Source: Crossaster papposus (Eukaryota; Echinodermata; Asteroidea; Velatida; Solasteridae). Taken from it: 64,000 bases of DNA. The notes beneath the pieces are model-generated. The model was not told the DNA's origin and did not search any database. It saw only the letters and a program-made list of their open reading frames with translations. Shown here piece after piece: positions 44,801 to 56,200 of the stretch (the stretch's first letter is position 1; each line of letters starts with the position of its first letter). A program made the translations under genes and the position numbers. Location: NCBI GenBank assembly GCA_037893245.1, contig JBAIAA010000398.1:310001-374000 (forward strand), written 5' to 3'.

Positions 44801-47800
44801 TCCTTGCAAGCTGATTGGTCAGAGCGCGACCATGCAATAAAGTTCTTTTCACTGTTGAATAGATCTGTTTTGCGGTGAGGTATCTGGGCCGGGTGAGGAA
44901 ACAAATAATTCAATGCACATGATCAACGATATACCAATCAGATGATGGGAACTACTAAGATGTTGAATAAAAGAGGATGGAAACATTTGTTTAAACAAAA
45001 GTTTGAACACACAAAACTCCTGAAAACACTTTACTGTCCAAACGTATTGATACAAATGTTACTTTAGAACGCGAGGATCTCTGTTGTGCTTTTGCAAGCA
45101 TAGAACGAATGTTTATCTCGAAAGAAAAATTGTCCAATTGTATGTGTACATGCGCAGTTGCAGAATACCGAGCTAGCTTGTTGCACAGCGCAGCCGCACT
45201 GCAAAAATATCAGTTCTATTAAATGAAAAAACTTACATTGCTTGGTTACACTCTGACCAATCAGATGACAAGGATTTATGAAAGCATTGTATTTTTTGTA
45301 TGAATGATTTTTATTGGTGCAACGCAAAGAACAATTTTGTCACCACTAAACTCAGATTTTATCAATTTTCTAGTTTATAGCTTATGATTACTATATGTAG
45401 TGAGCATGGTTCAAATAAATTACTACAAGCACAAACAAGAATGAAGTGAAACAATGACACAATACCTAGCAAGAATGCCAGCTATTACGATCTAGTACCT
45501 GTTCATAGAAAAACAAAATATCTTTCAAATCTTTTAAAATTTGTTCTTTTTGATGCAGAGATATCTCTGCCAATCAGATTGAGATTTTAGACCCAGGGAT
45601 GTTCCGTCATCAGACAAACCTCTTCTCACTGTAAGTATGTACTACCCTGCTGTCATGACTTGACTGCGAACAATTATTTGTATACTAAATCGTTTCCTAT
45701 GTAAGTTTTAAGTATAAAGCAATATATGGGACGGAGAGAACCCCCTCCTTTGTGGTGGTCATTGTGCTTGCGGAATGCTGTGGTTTCTTTTGAGATTTTT
45801 AGGGGGGGGGTGCGTTCAATAGTCTAGGGAGTGTATATATATGAGGGACTAAGGGGGGAGTCGCTCGGTCCCATATGTTGCTGGGTATACAAATGTGGTA
45901 TGAAGGAAAATTACGTACAAGGGGTGATTGATACTGGTGAGTTTGTGGCCTAAGTTTTAGAAAATCAAACACATTTATTTTACAACATAATTATTTTCCC
46001 TCCTACATTAACACACTTAATAATAATAATGATATTAGGCAGTTGTTATATAGTGCATGTATCTACGAAGACTTTCACGTTATTACCCCGGTCATTGGAC
46101 CCATAAAATATTCCTAATACCATCTCAGCTCCCTGGCGAGTATACAGGTCGCTGCTGCCATTTCGGTAAAAACAGCTGAATCAACCACAATAACCATCTC
46201 TGCCCTCACAGGTACCCAGTTACCAATGAGTGATAAATTGCCTTGCTCAAGGGCACACGCACCATAGTCCCAGGCCAGACTTGAACCCACAACCTGTAGC
46301 TTTACCTACAGATTACAAATTAAATGCTCCAGACCACGAGACCACGGCCCTCCACTTATAAGTCCAGTGGTCATGGAGCATTAGATTCCTTCTGTGTAGA
46401 ATGCTTCAGACCACGAGACCACGGCCCTCCACTTAGAAGTCCAATGGTCATGGAGCATTAGATTCCTTCTGTGTAGAATGCTTCAGACCACGAGACCACG
46501 GCCCTCCACTTATAAGTTCAGTGGTCATGGAGCATTAGATTCCTTCTGTGTAGAAGCCATTGTCTTGAGCCCCAGGAAGTGAAGCATCAATGACGTCATT
46601 ATCGGAGGCAAATTGGCAACCACCGAGCTCCTTCAACTTCGATACTTATATAATTTTGTATCTATGTCAAGAAGAGGAAATAAATGTGTTTGAAATGAAA
46701 ATTGGAAAGAGATCAGAGGATGCCAAATCAGGCGAAGAGCTAGGGTGAGTGTTTGAATGGTTTGAATCCACATTTCTGGATGACCATGGCCACTGTTGAC
46801 GTGTGGGCCAGAGCATTGTCCTGGTGGTAGAGCACCCATCTAGTCAGCTTCTCACATCCAATCTTTTAGATTTCCTCCTGTAGCTGTTTCAGGAGATCAG
46901 CGTAGTAGGCCCTGGTGATAGTGTGACCCTTTTATAAACTGTAAAGCTCTGCCGTAAACCACAAACGTATCAATCACCTCTCGTAGGAAAGATTAAATAT
47001 AAAAAGAAATAATGTACATCTATTTTTGTGGTTGCAGGTCAGTTGCAAATAACAAACTGTACAATCTGGAACCAGGAACATTTGAAGGCTTGCGATGGCT
47101 TCACAAACTGTAAGTTGATTTCAAAGTAACTGAAAAACACACAAAATACCAGTGGTCGCATGGTGTTCCGAAATACAGTACCCTCTGGAGACATGAACAC
47201 AATGTGTACAATGGAGACAAAACGTCTCCGGAGGGTAAATTTCTATAGATGAATAGGTCTCCATTGGGAATTTCACGAATTAGATTTTTGGATTTTACTT
47301 AAATTACTCAAAAACTAGGATTAGGATGTGGGTTAGGGTTAGTGTTTGGGTTAGGGTATAATATAGGGTATATTGGGTAGAAATTTGAACCCAGGAAAAA
47401 AATTATGGTTAAAATGGGAGCATTTTGAAAAACGTGCTCGACTTTCTAACCATTTTGTACACGAGAACAAAGCCATGTCTCCACAGTGATACAAAAATGC
47501 GAATGCGTGTGCATGCATTATTTACAATGAGAATGTACACCTAACATCGCATGACATGACGTCACACAGCACTCGGTATTAGCTCTGTGTTTGTTCTCAG
47601 TTGTTGCCATCTATCACAGCTTTGAAGGTTTGCCAACTATGTGCTGTGCATGGCACTGTAAACGAGGTTTACTTTAGTGACGTGGTTGACTTTCCAGAAC
47701 CCCACTTTCATGGCTCCTATAACCACAGCATTTCGTGCTTACGATCAACATTTTGCGCTAACAATTCTGCTCTTATCCTAAAAACACAGAATCCTTTCAT

Positions 47801-50602
47801 GTTTATTGGATGTGCGCATGCGCAGAAGCCACAATTCCTCGCTAACCCATGAAATATGCTTTGTGTAAATTTTAAATTTTCTGCTACGGTAATTAAGCAG
47901 AGGTTTTTTCGCAACAGTAATTGCCATGCAATTGCATGGGCCTGGGTCACACGGACCAGTGAGAGAGTCCTAGCTACAAAACAAACTGTATGTATTTTGT
48001 TTATACAAGTTCTCAAGCTGTTTCCTATAATTTTTTAAAGTCGCATTAGTTTTTTGTCATCAATAATGTTCAATGTTTTTTCATGTTTGTTCATCAGAGA
48101 TCTATCTGGCAATCCTCTGGTTCAGATCCAACCCGGGGCATTCCATCATCTGCAAAGCCTTCCTTACCTGTGAGTCAACCATCATTTAAGTACCTGTCCA
48201 ACATAAACCTTTAATGTTACGTAATTATCATTATAACACCTCACTCACAGATTCTGTGTCTCGATTGGCCGAGAGCGCGGCACGTGTCACTTGCTATTTT
48301 TACTATTTTTTACTTGCGCTATCCAAAAAGACTATACCACGCAAAAAAGACTATGCACATAGCAACACACGAACTATGCGCATAGCAACGAAAGCGTGAC
48401 TGAAACCCAGACGTGTGTTTTGGTGCATTGCGTAAACATTGCTCTATCACCTTCGCACCCGTTCATCAAGGCAACAAAGTACACGTATGATCGAGAGACG
48501 TATAATTCGGAGATTTTTTGTCATTACTATACTTTCAGGAAGCTTAAATTGTGCAGAATCTGTGAGTGAGGTGTTATAAAACAAATATTGACTGCTTTAT
48601 TTCGCGGTATAGTAAAACTAGCCTCCCGAGGTGATCCATGGAGCATTCTATTTTCCCTCGGCTTCGCCTTGGGAAAATAGAATGCTCCATGGATCACCTC
48701 GGGAGGCTAGTTTTACTAAAGCAGTCAATATTTGTATACTGTAATTTGTTTGGTAGCGTGGGTGGTGCAGTGCACAAAGCACTGGCCTCTTACCTCTTAC
48801 TACTGGTCTAGGTTTGATTCCCGGCTCAGGTCATGTGTGAGTATCGTTGATTGTTGATTCTTGTCTGCTCTTTGGATTTCAAAGACGTAAATGAGAGTAA
48901 ATTGTTTGGCTAAAACCTGTCATGTCGGGGCACACTACTATAATATGGCTGAATAACGGCTGTTGCTTATAATATTAATTCAACGTTTTGGACCAATAGT
49001 TTCAACAATAATCACTTTGAGCCAGGGCTTCTATTCCATCCTCTAACAGTGACTTTATCTTCATAACTTGCAACAAGATCTGCGAATCAAGAATTGGCTT
49101 AACGTCACACATGAGGATGGCATCAATTTAGGCAGTGATCATCATCACACATCTTGTTTGCTGAACACTCATCCATCGAAGCGACGGGAGAATCCATATG
49201 AATTAACTTTCATCTTAGGGATTTACTTTTCTGCCGTTTATTTATTTACAGGGATCTTCACGGTCTTTCCATCAGCCACATATATTCAGGGACATTTGGT
49301 GGGCTGACGTCACTTCACAGGCTGTAAGTAAGACACTGCAAGACAGTGTTTTTCTTCAATTTTTGACATGTTCCAAATAATCTACCTTTACAGTATTCTA
49401 CTTAAAATATGCCAATTTAAATTTAAAAAATGATTGTGTTTAATGATTGATATACTGACTGTTTGTCCTTTTTAACATCATTTTGTATTGATTTATTTGT
49501 ATTGATTTATATTTATATTTATATTTATATTGTAATGTTTCCAGTGATCTAAGCAACAACAATATCTTGGAGCTGGAGTCGGGAACCTTTGATGATCTTC
49601 CGCTAGTCACACTCCTGTAAGTCAGAGGCTGAAGGGGGGAAGAGGGGGATTGGTGTCTTAAGAATTGGTTAAAATGTTCACATAATTGTAACATTCTTGT
49701 GACAGTAGCACAAGAGACAGTGTTGTGGCTTTACATACATATAATACTTGATAGGCAGAGTTTAAATATTGGGTTTTTCCTTCACTGACCTATTTTATAA
49801 ACATTCCATACTCGGTGTTGTCCCAAGAGATTAGGAGAGAACCCCCCCCCCCCCCCCCCCCCCCCTCGCTTCTGACTGGTTTTGGACGTTTGCTACCGTT
49901 TGGTAGCAAAAATCAAGATCATAACGAAACACATTCCAGTCGCTTGGTATGGTGGCTCTACGAAGCTGTCCAAGCCACGAAGGCCTTGACAGTGGTGCGA
50001 TCTAAGGCAATTTCTGATCACTTCATCCAATTTATTTTTTGCAATTTCTTTCGCAAAATCTGTTCTTGGTTATTCTGAGCATGGAGAAAGGTGTTCTGAG
50101 GTATAGAATCAAATGTACGGCTATATGTGACCTGTTCCAACGAAACCCGGACAAAGTCGCACAATGTGTTTTGTCACAATGTACTCCTGAAGTCATTTCG
50201 GGATGGATTTTACCATTTTGAGGTTTTAGGTTTTCCTAAGTCACTCACTATTAATCTACAATCTCCTCAAATTTGAACAAAATCCGTCTACCAGAAGTGT
50301 GTTTTTTTGTCAATTTTGTGAAACATTTGTGTACAGAAATAATACGCTTTTCTGAACTTCAAAGCTGTTTATCTCATAATTAGGTTGTCGGGGTTTTATC
50401 AATAAATCCAGACCCCAGGGAAGATAGGGTGGGGGTACATATGTAAATGATACATCATTTTAAAGCTGAGAACCTAGAGAATTTGAAAATAGCAAAATCT
50501 GAAAAACTAAAAAGTCGACTTTGTCCGGGTTTCGTTGGAACAGGTCACATATATGGGGGGGAGACACGAACAGTATGATATCCTTCCCCCCCCCCCCCCG
50601 TC

Positions 50603-50636
<34 letters not shown>

Positions 50637-53260
50637 TCTCCCCGTCCCCCGTCCCCCACCGATTGACGCCCATGCATACTATCCTAGCAAGGTTTGTTAT
50701 TGTGTTGAATATTGTAGGGATATCAGCAACAACAGTGTCAGTGTGTTTCCGCAAGATTTGTTCCTGAGCGTTACCTCGCTTCAAACATTGTGAGTATCTA
50801 TAACCGTATCTATTAAGAATAGTAGTAACTACATGCTATATTTTGGGAGAATTTTACTGGAATTTATGGAGATTATTTTAGTATTAACACAAATAAAGCT
50901 GTGAATAACTGAAGAATCGTACATGTAAATTGTCCAATAATTAAGTTACAATTGTTTTGTTCTTAGTCATGCAGACCTTGTGGGATTTTTGTATGTATAG
51001 CAGGCAGCTTATTAGACAAAGTGGCTAATCAAAAACATGGACAAGCATACTTCCACTACCCTAAGGCCAAAACTACCTATAACAATGGAGGCAGAATTTT
51101 TGGAGAAGAAATATGATACCAAGATATCTTCATTTTGACCAGTAGTTTTAGCTCTAGAAATATTGAAAGCAAAGTCGGAGGTCTTTTTACTATACCCAGC
51201 ACGATATGTGGCAGAGGGGTACCCCCCTCTTATCCCTATACTTTATACGCACTCAACACTATTGTAACCTAACCCATCCCCCCCTTGAAACCTAAAAAGA
51301 ATTCCTGAGATTCCGGGAACACAATGGTCAACACAAAAGAGGGGGGGTTTTCTCTGCCACATATCGTGCTTCATATGCTTTTTACATCAAGAAATAACTA
51401 AACCTGTCATGTTAAATGTGCAGGTGTAGTTTAATTACTTCTTGTTGTGTACAGCCCTCCTACTTCGCTTCACAAGGTAGGGTTTGGAGCTAAAACTACT
51501 ACCAGCCCAAATCCAGATATCTTGGTGTAATTTTTCTTCTAGAAAGATTTTTTCGTCCATTGGTATAGATAGTTTTGGCCTCGGAGAAAGATATGATTGT
51601 CCATTGAGATATTCTTGTCTGCTGTAAAAATACATTGAACGGTAACATTTGTCAAACATATTAATAACATAATTAATTTGATCTAAAAAATAAGAATACA
51701 ATTTTTTTTTACAAAAACCTCTGGATCAATTCTATGTAGTAGTAAGAAAAAAATGGCTTAGTTTTCTGATTGGGAAAACTTGTTGAATTCTTGTTTAATT
51801 CTCTCCAGACATTCTGACAAGTACCTATTTTGCTGCATGGTGGGTGATATCCAGGAATGCACACCGCAAGCTGATCAATTCTCATCCTGCGAAGACCTGA
51901 TGCGTAACCACATCTTACGTGCCTTCATCTGGATCCTGGGTCTGAGTGCATTCTTAGGCAACGCTTTTGTGGTGGTCTGGCGGCTACGCACTAAGCAACG
52001 CTTCAAAGTCCAAGGCCTTCTGATTCTCAACCTTGCTCTGTCCGATTGCTTCATGGGGGTATACATGCTGATCATTGCTGTCGCTGACGTCTACTACCGC
52101 GATGTTTATATTTACTTTGCCGATGCGTGGAAGAGCAGCACGTTGTGCACGGTGGCAGGATTCCTGTCAGCATTCTCTAGCGAGGCATCTGTCTTTACAC
52201 TGACCGTCATCACCTTGGATCGATTCTTCTGCATCATGTTTCCTTTCGGCCGGTTGAAGCTCGGCAAGAAGTCCGTCCGTTGGGTCATCGCTAGCAGCTG
52301 GGGTTTGGCATTTCTGCTAGGCATCATTCCAGCGCTGGGTATGCCATACTTTGGTGAGCAGTACTATGGCCGGTCCAGCGTCTGCCTAGCACTACCCCTG
52401 ACCGGTGAGCGAACACCAGGGTGGGAGTACTCCATCGTTTTATTTCTAGGAGTCAACCTAATCAGTATTCTCACCATCCTAGTGTGCTACACAGCTATCT
52501 ACATCTATGCCAAACGCTCAGCCAAGCAAATCCGCTCAACGAAGGGTGCCACTAACGAACTTAAACTTGCCACAAAGACGTTTCTAATCATTGCCACGGA
52601 TATGTGCTGCTGGTTTCCCATCGTGATCATGGGCTACCTATCCCTCTCAGGGTCTGTGATTATACCCCCCACCATCTATGCCTGGACGGCAGTCTTTGTC
52701 CTACCCATCAACTCATCCATCAACCCGTATCTTTACACCATTTCATCTATCGGAATTCCCAAGCTCTTGGAAGTCTCTAATAACTATCGATCACATCGCT
52801 GTCATTGTCAGGACGGAGCACCAAATAGTGAGATTGCACTGCCTACTATCAGAAGCAATGGACATTCTCACACAGGAAGAAGCAATGGCCATTCTCACAC
52901 AGGTAATTAATGCTTAATTATGTATTGACTGGAGAGGGTTCAAACCTAAGACCTCCGGATTACCTTTCTGGTGCTCTACCAACTGAGTTATCCAGCTCAA
53001 TTTATAGATGCACCATCTTTGCTGAATGTTTTCCCTATAGTGACACTTTGGGGTTTTTTTTCGTTTGGGTGCATCTTGTCCTTTCAAGATTCTATCTTGG
53101 GATGCTTCTACCCTGAAAGTGGTCTGGTTCCCTGTCTCTACATAATCAATTATTACAAAGGCAAGAACAAGTGTACCATGCTTTTGTGTTGGGCTGCAAA
53201 CAATTTAAAATTTGCAAACAACTTGAAATTTGCAAACTAATTATTTTGGTTTTGGAAGGA

Positions 53261-53293
<33 letters not shown>

Positions 53294-56200
53294 TAATAGC
53301 CTATAGAATATGCACTCGGTGGATATATGTGACCTGTCACCACAAAATGAGATTAAAGTCGCACAATATGATTTGGAGATATTGCCATCCAAAGTCAAAA
53401 TATGAAGGGGTGGTCAATTTCGAGATTTTGCGTAATTTGGAAAGCCTAAGTCCTCCTCTACATATTCCTATTTTTTGGGTGCAATCAGATAATCAAAAAC
53501 CTCTTAAATTACGTGATTTTGAGTAGTGTTTGCATAGTTAGTGTTTGGATTAAAGTCCATCAGTGGTCTAATTAACACGGTAATTAAAAATGCAAATTAG
53601 GTCTTTGTAACTGTCCCACGTTTTCGAAATTGTTATATTATGTTGATTATACAATAGTTCGTATGCGTGGGAAGTTTCAAGAAGAAATAATGATTAGAAC
53701 ATAGCCGTTGCTATGCTCAACCGAACCTTACTTGTCCTGTTTGGCAATCGTTTGTGTGTTTTGTTTAGGATGTTTATAAGTACGTTTTCTCACAAACACG
53801 TTTTGTGAAATCTGTGACTTTCTAGAGCGCTGTAAAATGTATTTATCGCAAAACCCCCAAGTGTTATATACCATTGGAAAGCTCTCTTTCTTAAGAAATT
53901 AAAAATACCAATATCTCAATTTTCAATTTTTCCGACTTTACTCTCATATTGTAGTGACAGGTCACATATACGAGCAGATTGAGTGATTTGTTTTAAATAC
54001 AAAACAAGACTGCAAATTGACCTCAAGATTCTGTCCATTCAGCAAGTGTCTTGCATCGTGATATTGTGACTTTCGTTTACCAGTTGCTATGGAACAAAAA
54101 CACGGCAACCAAATTGGCCAATCAGCAGCTTTGTCCACATTTTTGCTCCAAATGATGTCAGTCGACTCTGATTGGCTCACACACAGGGTCACATAAAATT
54201 AACATGTCTAGATATATCAGACGTTATCCCGTAAGGTATAGAGGTTTAATACATCATTCACAAAAGTGAATCATTTGTTATTGCTAAAAGAACAGCCAGC
54301 CCTTTCTTTTTTCGTACTGTACATTTTTTCTGCTTCTGCTAACCTCAAAATAAAGATTTACTGATTAAGGTGATTAAATGGGTAAAAAATCAATCTCTGG
54401 CAAAACATTTCTACCTTTATTTCACCTGGCCAGGCCATAAAGCAGTTTTAGGGTTTCTTAGGGCGTTATATATTTCACAAATCCGACAGTGGAAACTGGC
54501 TTTAAAAATTATAGAACAGACAAAAAAAGATATGACCAGAAGATACACCTTAAAAGTCCAATATGTCTCTTTGACTTTAGGTTAGTCAGTGTGGATGTCA
54601 TGTTTTGTGAACATTTCACCCGATTTTTGACAGCTCCAATTCGCCGCCTTTAATGCAGGCTTTTAGAGGCAAATAGCACAATGAATAATAATAGCAGTTG
54701 TCATGTTTTTCTAACCGTATTGCTGATAGCTGTGTATCAAAGGAGGGTGGGAAACGTGATCTGTCAAAATGAACCCATAAATTCAGATAAAAACAATCAC
54801 AGCTAATTCACTTTGTCTGTTTCACTCACATACAATAATATTTAAGTGACAGTGTGGCAGGTGTAGCATTTCATTGGAGTCTTCCAAATGAGCAGAGATT
54901 TAAGACAGATTGAGCAAGAAATGACTAACTGTGGTCTCGGTCAGGGAAAAGGTTCTTCTTAAGATGGTTGGATAAAATTGCAAGCTTGCATTGTGGTAAG
55001 CATTATACTTTATAAATTGACAATAATCAATTGTGAAATGATGAGTTAAAGGGTTGATCTTTTCATTGAAATAATGAAATACCTTGTGAATTACGAGCAG
55101 TTACTAAATGTCATCCGATGCAGCCATTTCAAGGCAGTTCTTGCGGAACAATTTATTCTGTAGCATTTCATCGAATGTCTGCTCCCAAAATAGGGCCTCT
55201 CGCCCACAATAGGGTCGATGTCACAAATAACCTCTCCTTGTTTTTCATAATTAATAAGTTTGACATTTTGGGGGTTTCTATTGAGGGTGGGGAAGTGGAC
55301 TGGCATTACGTTGTGAAGGTTGAATGATTTGTGTGCCATTTGGGTTTTTGTTTGTACATGTACTTAAAGGTAGGATACACCATTTGCAGATATCGTAAAT
55401 TTTAACTACAAAAAATTAAGAAATATTTTACTTATTTAAAAGTAAATAATGATTGTAGGCATTCTGCAAAATGATTGCGCTAAATATTCTGTAATTGTTC
55501 TGAAATTATAGATTTTCTTTAAAAAAAATTGCGATCCTTAGACAGCGATTTTGAAAAAGAAAAGAAAATAAGTATCACTGCCCAACGTCAGTTGAAAACA
55601 AAACTCTGTTTTTCTTGCTTTACTCAGCATCGATGATTGTAAAACTTCGGGCAGGTCAGTTAACGATATTCACTATAAAATACAACCCCCCAAATCCACC
55701 CATTCATGATAATTCAAACAATTACCAATGGTGTATCCTACATGAAATTACAGTAGACTTTTTAATTGTTTTCATAAAAATACAAACTGAAAACAAATTT
55801 ACAAACGATAAACAGTGTATTTCTATCCTATTTATTCCTTTGTATTTTATTTTAAAACGACAAAGGAAAAATAATAATTTCACTCAACTTGTTCATAAAC
55901 ATTGCTGGCTAAAAGAATAAAATTCTGAACCACTAAGCATAAACACAACTTGTCATTCCACAGTCATGACGCCCATACACACGCCCCCCACGCGGAGGAA
56001 AGAACCTTCATGTGGTCGCTTTCTCCTCTCTGTGCTTCTCTCTGAGGATGACAGCCCAGTTATGAAGCTATCCATGGATGACATCGGGTCAATTGAGGGT
56101 GACCTGAAGGAAGCTATGAGAATCTTACATGGGAGGGGTCTGTGTCTTGTAGGCAAGGCAGAGGATGCAGTGATCTTGGAAAAAGAGGTTTGGCATGAAA

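Noticed and set aside
52921..53000. Functional tRNA gene on the minus strand
   Set aside because: A and B boxes are present but the acceptor stem pairs poorly; a SINE head is more likely.
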